Below the pieces are notes generated by a model that did not search any database, had not been told where the DNA came from, and worked only from the letters and a program-made list of their open reading frames with translations. A stretch of 46,061 nt of DNA, taken from assembly GCA_028692105.1 (NCBI GenBank), contig JAQUYC010000013.1:1-46061 (forward strand), in the 5' to 3' direction. Below, one piece after another: positions 8,924-16,672 of this stretch. The position numbers and the translations under genes were made by a program. The first letter of the stretch is position 1. Every line of letters starts with the position of its first letter. The DNA comes from Eubacteriales bacterium (GTDB lineage Bacteria > Bacillota > Clostridia > Peptostreptococcales > Anaerovoracaceae).

Positions 8924-10732
8924 ATGAAAGCAAGCCAATATGAGGCTATCAAGCCACAAGAAATGGAATACGCATTAAAAAGAGTTGAAGACATAAAAAA
9001 CAGCAAGGATAGGTACGTAATTTATCGGGACATCAGGCCTATCATCGACTTGAAACACATGCTTATATCCAGTGCCGAATTGTTCGGTGATAATATTGCT
9101 TTTCATGTTAAGGATAAAGTTGGAGGCTCGTATCGCGGGATAACCTATAACGAGGTAAAATCAGATACTGACGCACTTGGAACCGCGCTGACTTCGATGG
9201 GGCTTAAAGGAAAGAATATTTCCATAATTGGTGATAACCGGTATGAATGGGCTATTTCTTATCTGAGCACAGTTTGCGGCACAGGGGTCGCCGTTCCGCT
9301 GGACAAGGAACTCAATGCATCTGAACTGGAGCAACTGATCAAGGAAGCGGATGTAGAATGTATGATTTATACACAAAAGTATGAAAGCGTCTTTCTTGAC
9401 ATGAAAGCACGAGGCGAAACCAATTTAAAATATCTGATAAATATGGACCAGAAAATCAGTGATGAACAAAGATTGTCATGGTGGGAACTCATAGCGGCAG
9501 GAAAAGTGCTGATCGAAAATGGCAATAAGGAGTTTTTAGATGCAGTGATAGACAGAGACGCGATGGGAGTAATCTTGTTCACGTCAGGGACAACGGGAAT
9601 ATCTAAAGGAGTAATGCTTTCCCATGGGAATATTGCTGAGGATCTGATGGCATCCCCGACCCTGTTGGAAGTAAAACCAACAGATGTATTCTTTTCAGTA
9701 CTGCCGCTCCATCACACATATGAGTGTACCTGCGGCTTTCTGATGCCGTTGTTCAGGGGTGCTTCCGTAGCTTATTGCGAGGGATTGAAATACATTGTAA
9801 AAAATTTGTCGGAGGCAAGACCGACCATTTTTTTGGGGGTACCGCTGCTTATAGAGGGACTTTATAAAAAAATATGGAAGAATGCAAAGAAAACCGGCAA
9901 AGCAAAAACTTTGAAGAGAGTTATTGCTATCAATAGAAAGACAAAAAAAATCGGCATCGATCTTGCCCCGGTATTTTTTAAACAGATAATCGCGCTATTC
10001 GGAGGCAGGATGAAGGTTATTATCTGCGGGGGTGCAGCAATTGATCCGGAGGTGTTACAGGGCATCCGTGATTTTGGGATAAATGCAGTTCAAGGGTATG
10101 GATTGACAGAATGTGCACCTATATGTGCGCTGAATCCTGATAAGTATCCGAAAAACGATTCGGCAGGATATGCGCCGCCGGGATTCGGGCTGAAGATTCA
10201 TGAGCCGGATCCTGAAACGGGGATCGGAGAAATCTGTGCTGAGGGAGGAAATGTCATGCTCGGATACTTCAATAATCCTCAGGCTACAGCAGAGGTACTG
10301 AAGGATGGATGGTTCCATACAGGGGACATGGGATATATGGATAAGGATAATTTTGTTTATATAACAGGCAGAATTAAAAACGTCATTATAACGAAGAACG
10401 GAAAAAATATATATCCTGAAGAGCTTGAATACTATCTTGGAAAAATTCCTTATGTGAGTGAAAGTCTTGTATGGGGAAAAGATAATGAAGAATCGGGAGA
10501 GACGCTGATTTCCGCAAGTATTCGTGCTGATTACGAGGAAGTGGCAGAAGCCCTGGGAGAAAATTATAAAGACGAAGAAGTCACAGCTCTTATCTGGAAA
10601 GAAATCGATAAGCTTAACACTCAGCTTCCTTTCTTTAAACGGATTAAGAAGGTTGACATACGAAAAGAGGAATTTGATAAGACCACCGGGAAAAAAATCA
10701 AACGGTTCGTTGACTCCAATAAAGGCATTTGA
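8924..10732 (+). CDS. AMP-dependent acyl-CoA synthetase/ligase (second of two)
   Basis: A 602-residue paralogue of the preceding enzyme with about 28 extra N-terminal residues. It keeps every core motif: FTSGTTGISKGVMLSH, VQGYGLTECAPI, HTGDMGYMDKDN, TGRIKNVIITKNGKNI and the lysine in TTGKKIKRF. Long stretches line up with the first copy without gaps, so the pair probably arose by tandem duplication and then diverged. It starts at ATG 8924 after AAGGAGTG (spacing about 7). The stop overlaps the region of the next start, so translation of the racemase is probably coupled. Substrate specificity is unknown; two ligases side by side suggest different chain lengths or an acid pair. Confidence 0.9.
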   Translation: MKASQYEAIKPQEMEYALKRVEDIKNSKDRYVIYRDIRPIIDLKHMLISSAELFGDNIAFHVKDKVGGSYRGITYNEVKSDTDALGTALTSMGLKGKNISIIGDNRYEWAISYLSTVCGTGVAVPLDKELNASELEQLIKEADVECMIYTQKYESVFLDMKARGETNLKYLINMDQKISDEQRLSWWELIAAGKVLIENGNKEFLDAVIDRDAMGVILFTSGTTGISKGVMLSHGNIAEDLMASPTLLEVKPTDVFFSVLPLHHTYECTCGFLMPLFRGASVAYCEGLKYIVKNLSEARPTIFLGVPLLIEGLYKKIWKNAKKTGKAKTLKRVIAINRKTKKIGIDLAPVFFKQIIALFGGRMKVIICGGAAIDPEVLQGIRDFGINAVQGYGLTECAPICALNPDKYPKNDSAGYAPPGFGLKIHEPDPETGIGEICAEGGNVMLGYFNNPQATAEVLKDGWFHTGDMGYMDKDNFVYITGRIKNVIITKNGKNIYPEELEYYLGKIPYVSESLVWGKDNEESGETLISASIRADYEEVAEALGENYKDEEVTALIWKEIDKLNTQLPFFKRIKKVDIRKEEFDKTTGKKIKRFVDSNKGI

Positions 10733-10734
10733 TT

Positions 10735-11838
10735 ATGAAAATGGACAAAGCAGAAATCAGGTATCCCATGGTTGAGATGGATCTTGTTAAGTTTAGAAAT
10801 AATGTCGATCAGGCAGTGATGCGCTGCAGTAAGATAGGGATCAGCCTTGCCGGAGTTATTAAAGGCTTTACCGGTATTCCTGAGGGTGCAAGGGTATTTG
10901 CCGATGCCGGCTGCAAATTTATCGCATCTTCCCGGCTGGAACAGATACAAAGGGCAATAGACTATGGGGTTAGGGCATCCTATATGCTGATTCGAATCCC
11001 GATGCTAAGCGAGATCAGCGAAGTTATCAGGATAACGGATATAAGCTTGAACAGCGAAGTGGCAGTGCTGAAATCATTGAATGAAGAGGCACTGAAACAG
11101 GACAAAACGCACAAGGTGATTCTTATGACGGATCTCGGAGATCTGCGAGAGGGATTCTGGGACAAGAAAGAACTTCTTGATGCTGCCATACTGGTAGAAA
11201 ATGAGTTGAGCGGCCTGGAACTTGCAGGTATAGGTACGAACTTAGGCTGTTATGGTTCCGTTAAAGCGACACCGGAAAAAATGAATGAACTGATTGCTGA
11301 TGCTGAGATGATTGAAGAGGCTATCGGGCGCAGGCTGGATATAATCTCAGGCGGTGCAACAAGCTCTTTCCCGATGGTCATCAACGGAACAATGCCGCCA
11401 AGAATCAACAACCTGCGAATAGGTGAAGGGATTATTCTTGCAAAAGATTTAAAAGACCTTTATGGATTGGATATGAGCTTTATGCACCAGGATATATTTA
11501 CTTTAAAAGCAGAGGTAATCGAGGTTAAGAATAAACCAACTTATCCGAAGGGAGAACTTGCTTTCGACGCTTTTGGGAAAGCAGGTACTTATGAGGATCG
11601 TGGAATACGCAAGAAAGCGCTTCTTGGTATAGGTAAAGTGGACTTTGCATATCTGGATATGATCTATCCTCGGGATAAGGGTGCCAAAATCATCGGTGCC
11701 AGCAGTGACCACCTAATTATAGATATCGAAGATATGGAAAGAAAATTAAAGGTAGGTGACATCATGGAATTTGACCTTAGTTATGCCGCGATCGTATTTA
11801 CCACAAACTCTCAAAATGTAAAGATTGTATGTAAATAG
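10735..11838 (+). CDS. Alanine/ornithine racemase-family PLP enzyme
   Basis: A 367-residue fold-type III PLP enzyme. Lys43 in LAGVIKGFTG is the expected Schiff-base lysine. The segments TDLGDLREGFW, GTNLGCYG, GGATSSFP and NNLRIGEGI match the ornithine-racemase (Orr)-like branch rather than classical Alr, which has AVVKANAYGHG. The predicted reaction is racemisation of an L-amino acid, with ornithine the family's known case; the amino acid here is not proven. I chose ATG 10735, 2 nt after the upstream TGA at 10730-10732; a TTG at 10729 overlaps that stop and is the alternative. No strong ribosome binding site, so re-initiation from the upstream ligase is likely. Confidence 0.8.
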   Translation: MKMDKAEIRYPMVEMDLVKFRNNVDQAVMRCSKIGISLAGVIKGFTGIPEGARVFADAGCKFIASSRLEQIQRAIDYGVRASYMLIRIPMLSEISEVIRITDISLNSEVAVLKSLNEEALKQDKTHKVILMTDLGDLREGFWDKKELLDAAILVENELSGLELAGIGTNLGCYGSVKATPEKMNELIADAEMIEEAIGRRLDIISGGATSSFPMVINGTMPPRINNLRIGEGIILAKDLKDLYGLDMSFMHQDIFTLKAEVIEVKNKPTYPKGELAFDAFGKAGTYEDRGIRKKALLGIGKVDFAYLDMIYPRDKGAKIIGASSDHLIIDIEDMERKLKVGDIMEFDLSYAAIVFTTNSQNVKIVCK

Positions 11839-11855
11839 AAGATGTTCAGCAACAA

Positions 11856-11890
11856 AAAACTATATAGTGCGGGTAACACTATATAGTTTT
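11856..11890. terminator. Bidirectional terminator between racemase and coat protein genes
   Basis: A perfect 14-bp inverted repeat (arms 11856-11869 and 11877-11890, loop CGGGTAA) with A-tract on one side and T-tract on the other. It lies between two convergent genes and can serve both strands. Confidence 0.9.
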
Positions 11891-11962
11891 ATTTTGTCCA
11901 AAGCATGTCTGATATTCTGTTCGAATCATTAGCTTCGCCCTGCCCGAAGCTTTCCTAATATT

Positions 11963-12457
11963 CTATTGTACTTGATACATACCATGGCTGCTCATATACT
12001 GAAATAACTGCTCACCATGATTTTGCTCTTCCTTTTGAATATGCTGCAGCGCCTGCCTGATATTAGGCTTGCTGGATTCAAAAACACCCGTATCATAAGC
12101 ACCGGATACGTACTTTTCCGTTGCAAGCATATCCTGAAGCAGATATTTATCAGTATTGCCGCCGCCTGACCCTTGCGCCTGCGTCAGATTTATCTGACCT
12201 GCAGCCTGATTTCCGGATTGCCCCATCTGAGCTGTCTGACCGCCGCTTTGCCGGCCGGCTCCTGTCTGACCGCCCAGAAGCTGATTGATAGTATCATAAT
12301 GCTGGTGCTCCATGCCTGAAATCTGAGTGAACAGCTGCTTCAATGCCGGATCCTTTGCCTGCTCGGCATAGCTTCTGTATTTTATGACGCACAGATCTTC
12401 CTGCGTTTTCAGGTCCTCCAGAAGCATCCTCTCTTTTTGACTTAATTGACCTTGCAA
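11963..12457 (-). CDS. Spore coat protein of the CotF family
   Basis: A 164-residue protein with two ferritin-like helical halves (about residues 5-65 and 100-160) joined by a Gly/Gln/Ser-rich linker. The second half has the Coat_F signature: a KYLLQDMLATEKYVSGAYD helix and a HIQKEEQNHGEQLFQYM helix. Proteins of this family sit in the inner coat of the endospore. The start is TTG (12455-12457 on the minus strand), preceded by a strong GGAGGTGA with about 6 nt spacing. It is the only sporulation-type gene in the window. A 10-bp perfect hairpin at 12482-12515 lies just upstream; no sporulation sigma-factor promoter was recognised. Confidence 0.85.
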   Translation of the reverse strand: MQGQLSQKERMLLEDLKTQEDLCVIKYRSYAEQAKDPALKQLFTQISGMEHQHYDTINQLLGGQTGAGRQSGGQTAQMGQSGNQAAGQINLTQAQGSGGGNTDKYLLQDMLATEKYVSGAYDTGVFESSKPNIRQALQHIQKEEQNHGEQLFQYMSSHGMYQVQ

Positions 12458-12481
12458 AATAAATCACCTCCATATACTAAT

Positions 12482-12515
12482 ATTCTGCCTGTAAATTTAG
12501 TGCAGCAGGCAGAAT
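12482..12515. repeat. 10-bp inverted repeat upstream of the coat protein gene
   Basis: ATTCTGCCTG (12482-12491) and its exact complement CAGGCAGAAT (12506-12515) enclose a 14-nt loop. It lies just upstream of the coat gene's ribosome binding site. No T-run follows on either strand, so an operator or leader hairpin is more likely than a terminator. Confidence 0.5.
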
Positions 12516-12611
12516 CTATCAGGAAAAGGAAAATCACAAAGCTTTTGCATTGTAGATTTTCATCGTCTCTACATAGTTTGGAAAATAAAACGAAAAATAT
12601 GCAATGAGTTC

Positions 12612-12653
12612 AAAAATTAAAAAGACTGCTTTCATTTAGACGTGAAAGCAGTC
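12612..12653 (-). terminator. Minus-strand terminator with no intact gene to serve
   Basis: An 11-bp perfect stem (12624-12634 with 12643-12653, 8-nt loop) is followed on the minus strand by TCTTTTTAATTTTTG, a good U-tract. On the plus strand no U-tract follows. It directly abuts the stop codon of a minus-strand gene remnant at 12654. Confidence 0.75.
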
Positions 12654-12746
12654 CTATATCATAACTGTTAAATTTGCCCATTTACCTCTTGACATATGCT
12701 CCGCAAGTTCAGCTTTGGAGTCTTTACATTTTAAATCAAATTGATA
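12654..12746 (-). pseudogene. Possible C-terminal remnant of a lost minus-strand gene
   Basis: Reading leftwards, an open stretch of about 30 codons ends at TAG (12654-12656), immediately next to a minus-strand terminator. Its last residues (KDSKAELAEHMSRGKW, then ANLTVMI) look like protein rather than random AT-rich sequence. No start or upstream part remains, and the plus-strand promoter of the binding-protein operon overlaps its right end. I infer a truncated gene whose tail and terminator survived. The family is not recognised; chance is possible because the stretch is short. Confidence 0.35.
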
Positions 12747-12750
12747 TAAT
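12723..12750 (+). promoter_or_regulatory. Promoter of the tandem binding-protein operon
   Basis: TTTACA (12723-12728), 16-bp spacer, TATAAT (12745-12750); start codon at 12786. The -10 box is a perfect consensus match. Confidence 0.6.
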
Positions 12751-12785
12751 AAAATATACTGAAAAAACGTATGAATGAGGAAAAT

Positions 12786-13964
12786 ATGAAAAAGGTTTCT
12801 GTATTATTGACAGCCATATTAATATTATCAGTACTCATGACGGGCTGCGGCGGTAATGAACAGGGTGCCGAAAGCACTTTGCCTGAAGAAATAAGAATCG
12901 GTGTATTTGAGCCATTGACAGGTGCGGATGCAGCTGCCGGTGAGCGCGAAAAGAATGGTATCGATCTGGCGCATGAGCTTTATCCTTCAGTAACCATTAA
13001 CGGAGCTGAAATCCCTGTTGTGGTGCAGTATGCTGATAATAAATCCGATAATACCGAATCTGCCGTCGCGGCAAAAAACCTTGCGGATGATTTCGGTGCC
13101 CACATCGTACTCGGAAGTTTTGGAAGCTTGAATTCAATCGCTGCAGGACCGGTCTTCTCAGAAGCGGAAGTGCCTGCTATCGGAACTTCCTGTACAAATC
13201 CTCTTGTTACAATTGGGAATGATTATTACTTCAGGGTATGCCACATAGATCCTTATCAGGGCAAAGTAATGGCAAGCTATGCTTTCAATGATGGAAACTT
13301 TAGTAATATTGCTATAATTCAAGAAGCTTCTGATTATTATTCATCGACTCTTGCCGACTCTTTTTCTGAAACCATGGCAGGACTGACCGGAGATGAGGAC
13401 TGCATCACAAGTGTAAGCAGCTATAATGCAGGGGATAACGATTTTAATGCGCAGCTTACGGCAATAAGGAACTCTGATGCAGACGCCATATTCGCATCCG
13501 GAAATTTCAGAGAATCAGCACTCATAATGAAACAGGCAAGAGAACTTGGAATAACACTTCCGTTTTTAGGCAGTGCCGGCTGGGAAGAACCAAAGATGTT
13601 AAAAATCGCGGGAAAAGCCGCGGAAGGAGCCGCATATTTTGCCTCATATGATTCTTCGGCGGTATTGACTTCAAGAACCAATGAATTTCTTGATGCTTAC
13701 TCGGAAAAGTTTGGTAAAGATATAAAGCCGGATGGCGTAACTGCTTTAGCATTTGATGCTTATCTCCTGGCAATTGATACTATTGAAAAAGCAGCAAGTG
13801 TCAACGGACCAACGCTGAGAGATACACTTGCAAAGACAAAGAATTTTGAAGGAGCGACCGGATATATTACGATAGATGAAAACGGAGATGCCGTAAAGCC
13901 GGCTATTATAAAGACAATCCAAAACGGGAGGCCTGTTTACAAGTCAAGCATCGAACCGTTATAG
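12786..13964 (+). CDS. ABC-transporter substrate-binding lipoprotein, branched-chain amino acid type (first copy)
   Basis: A 392-residue lipoprotein. Its signal peptide ends in the lipobox LMTGC, so it should be anchored outside the membrane. After that comes the Peripla_BP_6/LivJ-like start IRIGVFEPLTGADAAAGERE, followed by the two-lobe fold with NPLVTIGNDYYFRVCHIDPYQG. I chose ATG 12786 (MKKVSVLL), 5 nt after GAGG; an in-frame ATG at 12771 would add five residues without a ribosome binding site. It would bind an amino acid or a small amide. No permease or ATPase gene lies beside it; a second related binding protein follows 22 bp downstream. Confidence 0.9.
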   Translation: MKKVSVLLTAILILSVLMTGCGGNEQGAESTLPEEIRIGVFEPLTGADAAAGEREKNGIDLAHELYPSVTINGAEIPVVVQYADNKSDNTESAVAAKNLADDFGAHIVLGSFGSLNSIAAGPVFSEAEVPAIGTSCTNPLVTIGNDYYFRVCHIDPYQGKVMASYAFNDGNFSNIAIIQEASDYYSSTLADSFSETMAGLTGDEDCITSVSSYNAGDNDFNAQLTAIRNSDADAIFASGNFRESALIMKQARELGITLPFLGSAGWEEPKMLKIAGKAAEGAAYFASYDSSAVLTSRTNEFLDAYSEKFGKDIKPDGVTALAFDAYLLAIDTIEKAASVNGPTLRDTLAKTKNFEGATGYITIDENGDAVKPAIIKTIQNGRPVYKSSIEPL

Positions 13965-13986
13965 TTTAAATTTCAGGAGTTAATCA

Positions 13987-15183
13987 ATGCATAAAGTACA
14001 AAAACATATTACGGCAATTGTTATATTGATTTGTACAACCTTACTCTCAGGCTGTGCTACTTTTGATAATTTCAAGAGTACATTTTTGTCTGCTGATGCA
14101 AAGGAGAAAGACACTATAAAAATCGGTGTTTTCGAGCCCTTGTCGGGGAGCGAAAAAGAACATGGGGAGCTGGAATTGCAAGGAATCGAGCTGGCACATG
14201 AAATGTTTCCGAAGGTTCTTGGCAAAGATGTGGAACTGGTGTATGCAGATAATAAATCTGACGTAGATGTGGCAGCCTCTGTTGCTAAGGATCTGGTTGA
14301 GAAGAAAGTGTCAGTTGTGCTTGGGAGTCACAGCAGTATCCTGTCTCTTGTAGGCGGCGAATATTTTACCGAAGCGAAAATTCCCGCAATTACGATTACA
14401 TCCGCAAATCCATTGGTGACCAGCAGCAGTGAATATTATTTCAGAACCTGCTTTGTGGATTCCTTTCAGGGAACAGCTTTAGCAAAATACATCGTTGAAC
14501 AGCAAGGAGCAAGCAAAGCGGCCATATTCAAGGATCGGGATGACGACTATGCGGCGGCAGTATCACAGACATTTACTGATAAATTTATCCAGTTGACAGG
14601 TGATGAGAAAGCCATAGCTAAAGTAGTCGAATATACAAAAAATGAGAAAGATTTTGAGAACAAACTAAAAATGATCAGAGATTCCGGGGTAAATACTGTA
14701 CTTCTTGCCAGTAAAAATGCTGATGCGATAAGAATCATGGAACAGGCAAAGGACTTAAAAATGCAATTTATGTTTCTTGGTACGGATAAATGGGGTACTG
14801 AGGGGTTTTTGGAAGAAGGAGGAACTGCAGTTGAGGGCGCCGTTTTTTCCGCAGTCTATAATCCTCAAGCGGTAATAACTGAAATTACGGATGTATTTTT
14901 AAAAGCCTACGGGGAAAAATACGGAAATAACGCGGCGCCGCCGAGTGAAGTGGCTCTGGGATTTGACACCTATTTATTAGCCATTAATGCAATAGAAAAG
15001 TCAGGAACCGCCATTAACGGTGAAGCAATCAAAGATAAATTGGCGGCAACGAAGAATTTTTCCGGTGCATCCGGAAAAATCACATTTGACCAAAACGGGG
15101 ATCCGATTAAATCAGTTGTAATTCAGACCATAACAAATGGTGAATTTGTTCATATATATACAGTGGAGCCTACATGGAAATAA
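13987..15183 (+). CDS. ABC-transporter substrate-binding lipoprotein, branched-chain amino acid type (second copy)
   Basis: A 398-residue lipoprotein with lipobox LLSGC and the same layout as the preceding protein (KIGVFEPLSGSEKEHGELE, later ANPLVTSSSEYYFRTCFVDS). The two are clearly paralogous over their whole length, including the shared C-terminal KNFxGAxGxITxDxNGDxxK pattern. The start is ATG 13987 after CAGGAGT. It is in the same transcript as the first copy, with nothing resembling LivHMGF nearby, so the membrane part of the transporter must be elsewhere or these proteins act as receptors. The ligand is unknown. Confidence 0.9.
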   Translation: MHKVQKHITAIVILICTTLLSGCATFDNFKSTFLSADAKEKDTIKIGVFEPLSGSEKEHGELELQGIELAHEMFPKVLGKDVELVYADNKSDVDVAASVAKDLVEKKVSVVLGSHSSILSLVGGEYFTEAKIPAITITSANPLVTSSSEYYFRTCFVDSFQGTALAKYIVEQQGASKAAIFKDRDDDYAAAVSQTFTDKFIQLTGDEKAIAKVVEYTKNEKDFENKLKMIRDSGVNTVLLASKNADAIRIMEQAKDLKMQFMFLGTDKWGTEGFLEEGGTAVEGAVFSAVYNPQAVITEITDVFLKAYGEKYGNNAAPPSEVALGFDTYLLAINAIEKSGTAINGEAIKDKLAATKNFSGASGKITFDQNGDPIKSVVIQTITNGEFVHIYTVEPTWK

Positions 15184-15193
15184 GGAGGATAAA

Positions 15194-15415
15194 ATGGAAC
15201 AAAATATTAAGGCAGCGATTGAAAACATAAGACCATTTCTGCAGAGAGATGGCGGAGATTTAGAATTTGTGGAATACACAGCAGATAAAATCGTCAAGGT
15301 AAAGCTGCAGGGAGCTTGTCATGGCTGTCCGGGAGCACAAATGACATTAAAAAGTGTCATAGAGAGAATTCTGAAAGAACAATACCCGGAAATTGCCGGA
15401 GTTGAATCGGTTTAA
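15194..15415 (+). CDS. NifU-like C-terminal-domain Fe-S scaffold protein
   Basis: A 73-residue protein equal to a single Nfu domain. It has FLQRDGGDLEFVEY at the start and the cluster-binding pair in GACHGCPGAQ (CxxC) near residues 44-47. Nfu proteins assemble or carry a [4Fe-4S] cluster to apo-proteins in the cytoplasm. I chose ATG 15194 because AAGGAGG at 15182-15188 lies 5 nt upstream; an earlier start inside the preceding gene has no support. The next gene starts 1 nt after its stop. It is small but complete for the standalone Nfu type. Confidence 0.92.
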   Translation: MEQNIKAAIENIRPFLQRDGGDLEFVEYTADKIVKVKLQGACHGCPGAQMTLKSVIERILKEQYPEIAGVESV

Positions 15416-15416
15416 A

Positions 15417-16640
15417 ATGAAAAAGATTCTTACCATAATGGCGGCGCTGATCATTCTACTTGGTGTAGTGATTATGCTTCCGCCTCTTTTGCATGGAGAA
15501 GATAAAAGCCCGGAAGCAATCATACCTGCGGCAGAAGAGCCGGAGAAACCGATTGATTTGCAAATATCCGCTGTAGGGGACGTGATGGTTCATAAGCCGC
15601 AGATACCGGCTCAATATGACAGTGATACAGACAATTATAACTTTGATAATAATTTTATATATGTAAAGGAGTACATCGAAGGATCTGATCTTGCTCTGTG
15701 CAATCTTGAAACGACCTTTGCAGGAGGAAGATATACCGGTTACCCGGTATTCAATGCACCAGAAAGTCTGGCAACGGCCTTGAAAAAAGCCGGATTTGAT
15801 GTGGCAGTTACCGCAAACAACCATGTCATGGATATGGGGCTTACTGGCATGAAAAGAACACTTGAAGTTGCCAGGGAAGAAGGGCTGCATACCGTAGGAT
15901 CCCGGCTTGAAGGAGAAAAGGAATATATTATCGTCGATGTAAAAGGCATTAAAATTGGAATCGTGGCATATTTTTACGAGACTCCGGAGATCGGCGCTAT
16001 TCCTACAATCAATGGGAATGAGATATCCGGAGAAGCGTGGCCGCTGTTAAGTACATTTAATTATGACACACTTGAAGAGGACCTTTTGAAAGTGGAAAAG
16101 AGCATAAACGATGCCAGAACAGAAGGTGCTGAACTTGTGATTTGTTATTTTCATTGGGGAGAGGAGTATCAGAGATCCCCCAACGAATATCAGCAGTATA
16201 TAGCACAAAAATCCGCCTCTTATGGTGCCGATATCATTTTTGCATCACATCCCCATGTACTTCAGGGGATAGAGATGCTCGCCGATGCCTCGGGGAGAAA
16301 GGTTCCGGTGTTCTATTCCATGGGGAATTTTATATCCAACCAGAGACAAGAGACCCTTGACAACCGTTATACGGAGCAAGGAATGATTGCACAAGTACAG
16401 CTAAAATTTATAAAAAGCACCGGAACGGTCCTTTCTGTTGAACCAGCGGTGATTCCTACCTGGGTAGAAAAATATAAAAAGAACGGAAAGGATAACTATA
16501 CTATTATTCCGCTAAATGATACATTGTCAGAAAATCCTTCCCTTGCCGAATCAGGTCACTACGCTCGTGCCGTGCAAGCCTTGGAGGATATCTGCGGCCT
16601 GCTGGGAGAAGAATACATAAAAACTGAAGCGTGGGAATAA
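15417..16640 (+). CDS. CapA-family protein, membrane-anchored metallophosphatase fold
   Basis: A 407-residue protein with one N-terminal hydrophobic anchor (about residues 4-22) followed by the PGA_cap/CapA fold. Visible metal-site motifs are AVGDVMVHKPQ, CNLETTFAG, TANNHVMDMG, YFHWGEEY and SHPHVLQG, with YSMGNFI near the end. CapA relatives take part in poly-gamma-glutamate capsule synthesis or attachment, but many clostridial copies stand alone and their role is unknown; no capBC lies nearby here. ATG 15417 is 1 nt after the stop of the Nfu gene without its own clear ribosome binding site, so translational coupling is likely. Confidence 0.88.
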   Translation: MKKILTIMAALIILLGVVIMLPPLLHGEDKSPEAIIPAAEEPEKPIDLQISAVGDVMVHKPQIPAQYDSDTDNYNFDNNFIYVKEYIEGSDLALCNLETTFAGGRYTGYPVFNAPESLATALKKAGFDVAVTANNHVMDMGLTGMKRTLEVAREEGLHTVGSRLEGEKEYIIVDVKGIKIGIVAYFYETPEIGAIPTINGNEISGEAWPLLSTFNYDTLEEDLLKVEKSINDARTEGAELVICYFHWGEEYQRSPNEYQQYIAQKSASYGADIIFASHPHVLQGIEMLADASGRKVPVFYSMGNFISNQRQETLDNRYTEQGMIAQVQLKFIKSTGTVLSVEPAVIPTWVEKYKKNGKDNYTIIPLNDTLSENPSLAESGHYARAVQALEDICGLLGEEYIKTEAWE

Positions 16641-16672
16641 GACGCACAAAATCAATAGGGAGGTCGGACAAA

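Noticed and set aside
15137-15193. An N-terminal extension of the Nfu-type protein inside the preceding lipoprotein gene
   Set aside because: The extra residues do not belong to the family and a strong AAGGAGG precedes ATG 15194.
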